A stretch of 28,129 nt of DNA, from positions 1 to 28,129 of the forward strand of contig CAZTPJ010000048.1 in NCBI GenBank assembly GCA_964614515.1, read 5' to 3'. Made by a program: the position numbers and the translations under genes. The notes beneath the pieces were generated by a model that worked only from the letters and a program-made list of their open reading frames with translations, searched no databases and had not been told where the DNA came from. Each line of letters starts with the position of its first letter. Position 1 is the stretch's first letter. Below, piece by piece: positions 22,901-28,129 of this stretch. The stretch is from CAZTPJ01 sp964614515 (GTDB lineage Bacteria; Planctomycetota; Phycisphaerae; Phycisphaerales; UBA1924).

Positions 22901-25451
22901 CGCGCGCACCGGCGAGTATCTTGACTACAGCGGGCCGCCAAATGCGAAACTGATGGCGCCGCCGGAGAGGTTCCTCGGCCAGCGCGTCGACGACATCATG
23001 CCGCCGGCGATCGCCCGACGGACGATGTCCGCGGTGGAGGAGGCGCTACGCACAGGCTCGGCGACGTTTGAGTATTCGGTCGAACCGGATGGCGCGGGCC
23101 GGACGTATGAAGTGCGCATGGTCATCGCCGGCCCGGATGAGGTCCTCTCGCTCGTGCGCGATGTGACCGATCGCAAGCGGGCCGAAGCGAGCCTGCGCGA
23201 CAGCGAAGAGCGATTCCGCCAACTCGCCGAGTCGGTCGAGGATGTCTTCTGGATGCGGGATCTCGCGAGCCATCGACTCATCTATCTCAACTCCGCGTTT
23301 GAACGAATCTGGGGCATGAAGGTGCGCGACGCGATGATGGACGTGGCGATGTGGGACGCCTCGATCCATGCCGCCGACCGCGAACGCGTCACGCATGACA
23401 TGCGCCGTTGGCTCGACGGCGACGGCCACGCCCCGTGGGTCAGCGAGTACCGCATCACCCGTCCCAACGGGCAGGTGCGATGGATCCACGATCGGTGCGT
23501 TCGCGTGCATGACGCCCAGGGGCGGGCCTACCGCATCGCGGGGGTGGCCGAGGACATCACCGAGCGGAAACTCGCCGAGGCCGCGCTCCGCGAAAGTGAA
23601 GATCGGTATCGGCAGTTGTTCCACACGAACCAGGCGGTGAAACTTCTGATCGATCCTCTCGATGGTTCGATCATCGACGCGAACGAGGCGGCGGCGCGGT
23701 TTTATCAGTATCCGATGCGCGTGCTTCTGGCCAGTCGCACGAGCGATCTGGCCGCGAACGAGGTGACCGGGTCGCTCGAAGCGCGGATTCCGGGCGAAGT
23801 GGGGATCGAAGGCCAGTGGGAGACGGAGCATCGCCTGGCGACGGGCGCGACGCGCGCGGTGGAGGTGTACGCCGGACCCATCGACCTGCACGGCCGCCGG
23901 CTTGTGTTCTGGATCGTCCACGACATCACCCAGCGTCGTGCCGCCCAGGCCGAGGCCCAGCAGTGGCGGGCACGATACGACGCGGCCGTCAAAGCCAGCC
24001 GCCAGGCGCTGTATGACTGGGACACGGCGACGAACGAGATCGTGTGGGGTGGCGCGGCGGGCGAAGTGCTTGGGTACGAGCCGGGCGAGTTGGCGACGCG
24101 GGCGCAGTATGAGTCGGCGATTCACGGGCAGGATCGGGAGGAATATCGCCGCGAGACGCAGCGCGTGCTTCGCACGGGCGAGCCGTTTCACCTGGAGTAT
24201 CGCATCCGGCGCAAGGATGGCAAGTTCATGGACGTTGTCGAGAGCGGGTGTTTTCTAGAGGAATCCGGTGCCGTGACCGGCGGCGAACCCAAGCGCATGG
24301 TGGGCTTCGTGGCCGACGTGACGCAGCGGCGTCGCTTTGAGCGTGAGTTGCGGCAATCGCAGAAGATGGAGGCGGTGGGGCATCTCGCGTCGGGGGTGGC
24401 GCACGACTTCAACAACCTGCTGAGCGCGATTTTCGGGCACACCAGCCTTGCGCGGCGCACGCTGCCCGAGGGTCATCCCGCGAATCAGTCGCTGGAGCGC
24501 GTGGAGGAGGCCGCGCGGCAGGCCAGCGGCGTGACCAGCGCCCTGCTGACCTTCGCGAGGAAAGGTCCGACGGACAAGCGTCGCGCGTGCCTGGCGGACA
24601 TCGTCGAGCAGGCGCTGCGATTGCTGCGGCGGACGCTCCCGGCGCGGGTGGAACTTGTGACACATCTGGATGACGGCGTGCGGGTCAACGCCGACGCGAC
24701 GCAGTTGCAGCAGGTGGTCCTGAATCTGGCCATCAACGCCCGCGACGCCATGCCCGCCGGCGGAACGCTCGAGATCACCGTGCGCGGCGAGGGCAACGAC
24801 GCCGTTCTCGAGGTTCGAGACACCGGCCTCGGCATCGCGCCCGAGGCGATCCCGCGCGTGTTCGAGCCGTTCTTCACGACCAAGGCACGCGGCGAGGGAA
24901 CCGGCCTTGGCCTGGCCATCGTGCATGGCATCGTCCGCGAGCACGCCGGCCGCGTCGAGGTCTCATCAACCGTGGGGCAGGGATCGACGTTCCGGGTCTT
25001 CCTGCCGCGGGCGTTGGAACAGCGAGAGACGCCTCAGCCGGATGCCGCGCCCGTGCGAGGCGCTGGAGAGATGATCCTGCTGGCGTGGGGCAACCGGCAG
25101 GTGCGTGAGATTGTCGGGTCGGTCCTGCGCGGCCATGGGTTTGAGGTCAGTCAGGTGGAGGAGCCTTTGCGGCTGGCGTCGAGCGCCATGAGCGCCGGGA
25201 GCCGATTAGGATTGGTCGTGATCGATGCGGACCTGCCGGGTCAGTCGCCGTGGCGCCTGGTGTCGGAACTGCGAGGGCAGGGGGTGCGCGTGCCGGTGAT
25301 CGTGGTGTCGGGGAAGGAGACCGAGGCGCAGGCGGCCGTGTTCGATCGGGATGTGGTCGTGCTTCGCAAGCCGTTTCAGATGTCAGCGCTTGCGCTGGCG
25401 GTGTCGGAGGCGATTCGAGAGCGTGAGTCCCTCAGGAGCAACGCGACATGA
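19965..25451 (+). CDS. Giant MASE1-PAS-GAF-(PAS)7 hybrid histidine kinase with a degenerate receiver
   Basis: 1828 residues from the ATG at 19965. A GTG at 19926 would add 13 residues and is possible. Order: MASE1 integral membrane sensor (about 8-295; NLWPPTSAAIALA is its signature); PAS1 (about 309-415); GAF (about 422-575); PAS2 to PAS8 starting near 579, 711, 835, 965, 1083, 1213 and 1337, each ending in a D-(I/V)-T-x-R-(K/R) type motif; HisKA (about 1462-1525) with H1480 in SGVAHDFNNLLS; HATPase_c with NLAINARDAMPAGG, DTGLGIAPEAIP and GEGTGLGLAIVHGI; receiver (about 1703-1828). The receiver keeps the Asp in VVIDADLPG and the Lys in LRKPFQ, but its acidic pair is lost (ILLAWGN instead of a VDD motif), so metal-dependent phosphorylation is doubtful. 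It overlaps the NarL-type regulator by ATGA. The signal is unknown. Confidence 0.95.
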   Translation: MRGKAGVWLRFTAWNVVTALVYAIAGLAWLQTAHAERLNLWPPTSAAIALACLILLGPRVLVGVFVGSMAVALANESMPRTVAAGAVISLGNCVAAFGGWWLLIRWLRLQPAMSRLRDVAGLCVVGAGLTPAIASGVGALALVGEGTIAWSEAGTSFVLRWLLNAVGVILILPAVLTVWSEAKWRWPASRRIEAASFGVLLGASLSLMVVGWWGPESWWRGVALVPIAVVVAMAGRLGPSGGAVGSFTAGIAAVIASSLDLGPFAPMSDGGYPAAVWAYLLATPLSSMLVGVHVSSTEAVARRLAERESALAATVQQIPLAVWTTDRDLCVTSSLGRGVGEMSLQSGEPVGRALLEFFGTSDGEAVSEQVHKRALTGETTWHEVSWRGKEFQASVEPLRDRSGRVIGCVGCARDVTRTRRIERAVRLIAERTTDTGEAFFLSLVKTLAEALEIRCAAVGVIEDGRVRALAMWDDGTRRVDADFDVQVEPWSAVCRGESVVALSGLNHGSGLSRWGGAEAFVGVPLLSSDGSVAGLLFVMHDGPIDEALEPLSILRLVAARATSELGRLRVEESLRRSRERLAAIVGNTPNVAICGYDETGRVLYWNEAASRVFGWHEAEAIGRTARELILDDQGAAGFARVLEDVAKTGRPFGPEEWTCRHRDGQAVVVLSTVFMIEGQDGRPEFVCMDVDVTERHRAEEALRRSQAELERAQEVGRVGSWVSGLDLESPLRWSRQTYRIFGVDEGRSLCVRDFVDRVHPDDLDRVREAERTAITQGKVYSVEHRITRPDGEERWVLEQADVVRDVDGRSMGLIGVVHDITQRKRAEAALEQERAFLQQIVDINPNLIFAKDREGRFTFVNRAVAETYGTTVESLLGRTDADFNTNLEEVAFFRRMDEEVMDSLHERFIPEEVITDSTGTRRWLQTVKRPLVGRDGRADVVLGVATDITLRKQVEEALRESEATKEAILRAIPDPIFRIARTGEYLDYSGPPNAKLMAPPERFLGQRVDDIMPPAIARRTMSAVEEALRTGSATFEYSVEPDGAGRTYEVRMVIAGPDEVLSLVRDVTDRKRAEASLRDSEERFRQLAESVEDVFWMRDLASHRLIYLNSAFERIWGMKVRDAMMDVAMWDASIHAADRERVTHDMRRWLDGDGHAPWVSEYRITRPNGQVRWIHDRCVRVHDAQGRAYRIAGVAEDITERKLAEAALRESEDRYRQLFHTNQAVKLLIDPLDGSIIDANEAAARFYQYPMRVLLASRTSDLAANEVTGSLEARIPGEVGIEGQWETEHRLATGATRAVEVYAGPIDLHGRRLVFWIVHDITQRRAAQAEAQQWRARYDAAVKASRQALYDWDTATNEIVWGGAAGEVLGYEPGELATRAQYESAIHGQDREEYRRETQRVLRTGEPFHLEYRIRRKDGKFMDVVESGCFLEESGAVTGGEPKRMVGFVADVTQRRRFERELRQSQKMEAVGHLASGVAHDFNNLLSAIFGHTSLARRTLPEGHPANQSLERVEEAARQASGVTSALLTFARKGPTDKRRACLADIVEQALRLLRRTLPARVELVTHLDDGVRVNADATQLQQVVLNLAINARDAMPAGGTLEITVRGEGNDAVLEVRDTGLGIAPEAIPRVFEPFFTTKARGEGTGLGLAIVHGIVREHAGRVEVSSTVGQGSTFRVFLPRALEQRETPQPDAAPVRGAGEMILLAWGNRQVREIVGSVLRGHGFEVSQVEEPLRLASSAMSAGSRLGLVVIDADLPGQSPWRLVSELRGQGVRVPVIVVSGKETEAQAAVFDRDVVVLRKPFQMSALALAVSEAIRERESLRSNAT

Positions 25452-26101
25452 AGCCTATATCGGTTTTGCTGGTGGATGACCACGCGCTGGTGCGCGAGAG
25501 CCTCGGCCAGTGGCTGCGCGCGGAGGATGGGATCACCGTCGTCGCCAGCGTCGGCAGCGCGGATGAAGCCATCCAGGAAGCCCTGCGATTCAAGCCCGAT
25601 GTCGTCCTGATGGACATCGACATGCCCGGGCTGCTCTGCTTCGACGCAGCGCAGGTCATTCGCACGCGGTGTCCATCCACCCGCGTGGTCTTCCTCAGCG
25701 CGTTCTTCAGCGATCGCTATATCGAAGATGCGCTCGCGGCCGGGGCGTCGGGGTATCTCACCAAGGGCGTGCCGCCGGAGCAGGTGGTCAAGGCCGTGCG
25801 CGATGTCGCGCAGGGGGGGGTCTGCTTCTCGCCGGAGGTGCAGCAGCGGCTGGTGATCGACTCGGGCGGGGTCAAACTCGGCACGGCCAGCAAGACGCGG
25901 GTTTCCACGCTCACGCCGCGCGAACTCGAAGTGCTGCGCTACCTCGCGCGTGGCCTGTCGAAGAAGGAAATCGCCAACACCATGCACCTGTCCGTCAAGA
26001 CGGTGGACAACCACAGCGCAAGCCTGATGTCCAAACTCGACATCCACGACCGCGTGGAACTGGCCCGATTCGCGATTCGCGAGGGTCTGGCGGAGGCGTA
26101 G
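25448..26101 (+). CDS. NarL/FixJ-family response regulator
   Basis: A 217-residue regulator. The receiver (about 4-118) has D10/D11, phospho-acceptor D56 in VVLMDIDMPG, S84 and K106. The LuxR-type HTH (about 153-212) has LTPRELEVLRYLARGLSKKE and a recognition helix with VKTVDNHSASLMSKL. It overlaps the stop of the giant hybrid kinase in ATGA, so the two are coupled and likely partners. Pairing a HisKA-type hybrid kinase with a NarL-type output is less usual than HisKA_3-NarL. The receiver on the kinase looks inactive, so phosphate would have to pass directly to this protein. It converges on the tRNA-binding protein gene with 3 nt between stops. Confidence 0.95.
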   Translation: MKPISVLLVDDHALVRESLGQWLRAEDGITVVASVGSADEAIQEALRFKPDVVLMDIDMPGLLCFDAAQVIRTRCPSTRVVFLSAFFSDRYIEDALAAGASGYLTKGVPPEQVVKAVRDVAQGGVCFSPEVQQRLVIDSGGVKLGTASKTRVSTLTPRELEVLRYLARGLSKKEIANTMHLSVKTVDNHSASLMSKLDIHDRVELARFAIREGLAEA

Positions 26102-26104
26102 ACG

Positions 26105-26488
26105 TTACGACACGATCGCGCCGGGTTCGATCTCGGCCGAAGGCGTCAGGAGAATCACGCGGCGTTCGGCCGCATCCCTGGGCGCGCTGCTGGCGGCGAG
26201 CAACATGCCGCGCGATTCCTGCCCGCGGATCTTCCGCGGGGCGAGGTTCGCGACGATGATGATCGTGCGTCCGACCAGGTCGGCGGCTTCATAGTGCCCG
26301 CGAATGCCGGCACAGATCTGCCGCGGCTGGCCCGAGCCATCATCGAGTTGGAGCACGAAGAGTCGATCCGCGTCGGGGTGCGGCTCGGCCTGGATGATGC
26401 GCGCGGTGCGCAGGTCCAGTTTCGCGAAGTCCTCAAACGAAACCGTGGGCTTGGGCTCGGGCTGTGTTTCGGGGGATGGCGGGGTCAT
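26105..26488 (-). CDS. tRNA-binding OB-fold protein (MetRS C-terminal / CsaA-like)
   Basis: A 127-residue protein. After a Pro/Glu-rich start it is a single tRNA_bind OB-fold: FEDFAKLDLRTARIIQAEPH, PDADRLFVLQLD, RQICAGIRGHYEAADLVGR, then NLAPRKIRGQESRGMLLAA. These match the domain at the C-terminus of bacterial methionyl-tRNA synthetase and in CsaA and Arc1p/EMAPII. As a free protein it may act as a separate MetRS beta subunit that boosts tRNA binding, or as a CsaA-like chaperone. I cannot tell which, and no metG is in view. I chose the ATG at 26488 with AAGGAG 7 nt upstream. Frames reaching to 26815 would include the hairpin repeat at 26537. Confidence 0.88.
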   Translation of the reverse strand: MTPPSPETQPEPKPTVSFEDFAKLDLRTARIIQAEPHPDADRLFVLQLDDGSGQPRQICAGIRGHYEAADLVGRTIIIVANLAPRKIRGQESRGMLLAASSAPRDAAERRVILLTPSAEIEPGAIVS

Positions 26489-26536
26489 GATCTCTCCTTG
26501 CGTGAGTGTATGCGCAGCGTCTGTTGGATCCGGTGG

Positions 26537-26555
26537 GGCGGGCGTCTCGCCCGCC
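26537..26555. repeat. Dispersed hairpin repeat, copy 1 (GGCGGGCG-TCT-CGCCCGCC)
   Basis: A perfect 8-bp stem with a TCT loop. It shares the core GGGCGTCTCGCC with a second hairpin at 28082-28104. It lies in the 184-nt non-coding stretch between the tRNA-binding and ACT genes, on whose minus strand it could also act as a terminator. Read as protein, this kind of repeat gives GETP-type peptides often mis-annotated as genes. Confidence 0.55.
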
Positions 26556-26672
26556 TCCTTTGCGTGTCCGATGCGCGATGGACCCTCCAGCGGCGCAGTC
26601 GCGAGCGATCGTGCGGTTGCCGTGGGCCTGATGGCCGCGATGACCACCCGATCGGAGCGGTCAATCGCGAAC

Positions 26673-27170
26673 CTACGGCTTCTTGCGGATGATGCGTTTG
26701 GGCGTGCGCTTGGGTCTGCGTTTCGCGGCCGCGCGCAGCGCGTGGCCCGCGATGGAGCCTTCAGCGCGCCGGGCATCGACGGTGTCGCCGATGGCCTCCA
26801 TGGCGGCATCGACATCGCTCACGCCGAGGATCAGCGTCGAGGCCTGGCCCGGCGGGGTGCTGCCGTAGACATAGTTGATGTTGACGCCGGCCTTGCCCAG
26901 GGTCGCGGCGAGTGTGCCCAGCGCCCCGGGTTGATTCTCGAGAGAGATCGCCAGCACGAGTTGGGTGCAGACGGTGTACCGCTGCTTGTCGAGGGCCTCG
27001 CGCGCGAGTTCCGCCGGCGTCGCGATGATCCGCACCCAGCCGCAGTCGGTGTTGTCGGAGACGGAGACGGCCTCGATGTTCACGCCGGCCTTGTGCAGCA
27101 TCGAGCAGAGTGTCGCGAGCGTCCCCGCGGAGTTGTCAAGACCGACGCTGAACTGCACAACCTTGGGCAT
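26673..27170 (-). CDS. Protein with two ACT domains
   Basis: A 165-residue protein. ACT domain 1 (about 3-70) opens VVQFSVGLDNSAGTLATLCS and has the helix-strand turn HKAGVNIEAVSV. ACT domain 2 (about 72-140) opens LVLAISLENQPGALGTLAAT and has KAGVNINYVYG. The Asn/Gly turn (D/E-N-x-x-G-x-L) where ACT domains bind amino acids is kept in both. A highly basic tail (about 148-165, KRRPKRTPKRIIRKKP) follows. No catalytic domain is present, so this is likely a small amino-acid-sensing regulator. Ligand and target are unknown. It is the middle of three minus-strand genes. Confidence 0.9.
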   Translation of the reverse strand: MPKVVQFSVGLDNSAGTLATLCSMLHKAGVNIEAVSVSDNTDCGWVRIIATPAELAREALDKQRYTVCTQLVLAISLENQPGALGTLAATLGKAGVNINYVYGSTPPGQASTLILGVSDVDAAMEAIGDTVDARRAEGSIAGHALRAAAKRRPKRTPKRIIRKKP

Positions 27171-27216
27171 GGGCGATCTCCGGCTGGGGTGGACTCGGTG
27201 GGCGGGCCGCGGGGGT

Positions 27217-27669
27217 TCAGGCGTGGGCGGATTCCAGGTGTGACTTGATGTCCTGAAGGTCCTTGTCCATCGCTTTCTTCATCGGCCCGAGCATCAGCAC
27301 GCCAAGAGGCGACATGACCCGGGCCATGAACGTGGTGGGGCGCGTGGTGGTGTCCTGTTCCAGGCGAGTGCCGCCGTTGACCCGCGTGCAGCGCAGGGTC
27401 GAGGTGAACTCCACGCCGCACGACATCGCGCGAAGGGTATACTGCCTGGGTGGGTCAAACGCGACGACTTCCATCGTTTCCGTCGCTTCCTTGCCGAACA
27501 TCACGCGAGTCTCGCGGAACTTCGTGCCCACGCGTGTCGGGCCGTCGGTGAGCATCTCGACGCGCGTGATGCCTTTGAGCCTCCCCGCGGCGTTCGCAAA
27601 GTCGGTGATCGCGTCGAAGACGTGCTCAACGGGGGCGTTGACGGTGGTCTCAAGGTGGATTCGAGCCAT
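27217..27669 (-). CDS. SRPBCC-fold (polyketide cyclase/START-like) protein
   Basis: A 150-residue protein with the SRPBCC pattern: opening strand IHLETTVNAPVEHVFDAITD with the family's (V/I)-x-AP-x-x-x-(V/F) motif, then GRLKGITRVEMLTDGP-type strands, RVGTKFRETRVMFG, a strand run containing FDPPRQYTLRA, and a long C-terminal helix (MKKAMDKDLQDIKSHLESA). These proteins form a deep hydrophobic ligand pocket. The substrate cannot be told from sequence. I chose the ATG at 27669 because AGGAA lies just upstream. A longer frame to 27738 has no ribosome site. It is 46 nt upstream of the ACT gene and probably co-transcribed. Confidence 0.88.
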   Translation of the reverse strand: MARIHLETTVNAPVEHVFDAITDFANAAGRLKGITRVEMLTDGPTRVGTKFRETRVMFGKEATETMEVVAFDPPRQYTLRAMSCGVEFTSTLRCTRVNGGTRLEQDTTTRPTTFMARVMSPLGVLMLGPMKKAMDKDLQDIKSHLESAHA

Positions 27670-27756
27670 GATGCGGTTCCTGGCGAGGGATGGGCAGTGT
27701 ACAAGCGCGGCAGCCGCAAAGTCCATCAGGGCGGCCATCCCGCGTCACGGAGCCAT

Positions 27757-27821
27757 GTTCACAGGAGACATGGAGGGGGGCATGTGTGTGGGGGGGAGGG
27801 GGGTTCACAGGAGACATGGAG
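27757..27821. repeat. 19-bp direct repeat pair in G-rich non-coding DNA
   Basis: GTTCACAGGAGACATGGAG occurs at 27757-27775 and again at 27803-27821, separated by a G-rich stretch with runs of six to seven G. No gene is seen in 27670-28129. This pair, the G-rich motif at 27829, the 25-bp repeats and the hairpin at 28082 are all it holds. Confidence 0.7.
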
Positions 27822-27828
27822 ACGTGGA

Positions 27829-27854
27829 GGGGAGTTGGGGCGTGGGGGGAAGGG
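27829..27854 (+). other. G-quadruplex motif
   Basis: Four G runs (4, 4, 6 and 3 long) separated by 4, 3 and 2 bases fit the usual G3+N1-7 pattern on the plus strand. They lie just before the 25-bp tandem repeat. Formation in vivo is unproven. Confidence 0.45.
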
Positions 27855-27860
27855 TGCGTG

Positions 27861-28085
27861 CCGCGGCCCCGGCTCTGCGGTGGTAGCGAGGCCCCGGCTC
27901 TGCGGTGATAGCGCGGCCGCGGCTCTGCGGTGATAGCGCGGCCGCGGCTCTGCGGTGGTAGCGCGGCTCCGGCCCTGCGGCGGTAGCGCGGCCCCGGCTC
28001 TGCGGTGGTAGCGCGGCCCCGGCTCTGCGGCGGTAGCGCGGCCGCGGCTCTGCGGTGGAAGCGCGGCCCCGGCTCTGCGGTGGTA
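27861..28085. repeat. Tandem repeat, 9 copies of a 25-bp unit
   Basis: Nine head-to-tail copies of a unit close to GCGCGGCCCCGGCTCTGCGG followed by TGGTA, with 0-3 differences each, start at 27861, 27886, 27911, 27936, 27961, 27986, 28011, 28036 and 28061. Changes cluster at three positions: C/G at base 9, T/C at base 21 and the A/G near base 23. There are no spacers, so it is not CRISPR. A 25-bp period is not a multiple of three and all three minus-strand frames stay open, so the long minus-strand frames here are products of the repeat, not genes. Confidence 0.95.
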
Positions 28086-28104
28086 CGGGCGTCTCGCCTG
28101 TACC
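28082..28104. repeat. Dispersed hairpin repeat, copy 2, abutting the tandem array
   Basis: GGTACGGGCG and CGCCTGTACC form a 10-bp stem (one G-T pair) around TCT. It shares GGGCGTCTCGCC with the hairpin at 26537-26555. Its first bases are the last bases of the ninth 25-bp unit, so the array and hairpin are fused. Confidence 0.6.
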
Positions 28105-28129
28105 CGTCTCCCATTCCTTCCTCATGACC

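Noticed and set aside
26304..27248. Plus-strand open frame over the tRNA-binding and ACT genes
   Set aside because: It crosses the non-coding hairpin repeat and is antisense to two well-defined domains.
27861..28085. CRISPR array
   Set aside because: The 25-bp units are directly adjacent with no spacers, and no cas gene is nearby.
27650..28114. Arg/Ala/Pro repeat protein on the minus strand
   Set aside because: It is just the 25-bp tandem repeat read in frame. All three minus-strand frames are open because the unit contains no stop.

Overview
The window is GC-rich and densely packed. It looks like bacterial chromosome from a draft or metagenome scaffold, because three runs of exactly ten N mark joins of unknown size. 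I infer a planctomycete, probably Phycisphaerae-like. The reasons are many lipoproteins with unrecognised bodies, TlpA-type thioredoxin fusions, a FloA-type protein, many two-component systems, GC-rich promoters with a TACAAT-like -10 and no clear TTGACA, and dispersed hairpins of the GGCGTCTCGCC type. No 16S rRNA or other decisive marker is present, so the placement is tentative. I see no phage, insertion sequence or CRISPR array.

Layout: (1) 1-3164 holds a cytosolic HisKA_3 sensor kinase and a NarL-type regulator, flanked by what looks like an ancient inverted duplication. Regulator plus small gene lie on the left, and a degenerate regulator plus a paralogous small gene lie on the right at almost the same spacing. 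(2) 3218-6198 is a one-direction block of stress-type genes: YciF/DUF892 ferritin-like, BON lipoprotein, YflT/GSP17M-like, DUF883-like and YqjE/holin-like. It ends in a strong hairpin. (3) 6327-6399 is tRNA-Ala(CGC) on the minus strand. (4) 6742-9505 is a zinc/manganese ABC importer in three overlapping genes, with a candidate metal-repressor operator over its -10. (5) 9541-12199 holds small envelope proteins and lipoproteins and a stand-alone FloA N-terminal-type domain. (6) 12265-13391 is thiS-thiG, with a scaffold join that corrupts thiG. (7) 13401-15610 is an operon of a membrane HWE-type histidine kinase and an ANTAR-domain response regulator. The kinase's membrane region keeps all the residues known to be critical for ethylene and copper binding in plant ETR1, at identical spacing. 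(8) 15932-19857 has a two-thioredoxin TlpA-like secreted protein, a TonB-like protein, a secreted hypothetical and a BamE-like lipoprotein. (9) 19965-26101 is a giant MASE1/GAF/eight-PAS hybrid kinase overlapping a NarL-type regulator. (10) 26105-27669 has a tRNA-binding OB-fold protein, a double-ACT protein and an SRPBCC protein, all on the minus strand. (11) 27670-28129 has no gene. It holds G-rich DNA, a 19-bp direct repeat, nine copies of a 25-bp tandem repeat and a hairpin related to one at 26537.

How the genes fit together: signal transduction dominates, with three kinase-regulator pairs and one decayed regulator. The most interesting system is the ethylene-receptor-like kinase translationally coupled to an ANTAR regulator. 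That arrangement would link a membrane copper/ethylene-type sensor to RNA-level antitermination. Everything here was read by eye from the sequence. No alignment, HMM or folding program was run.
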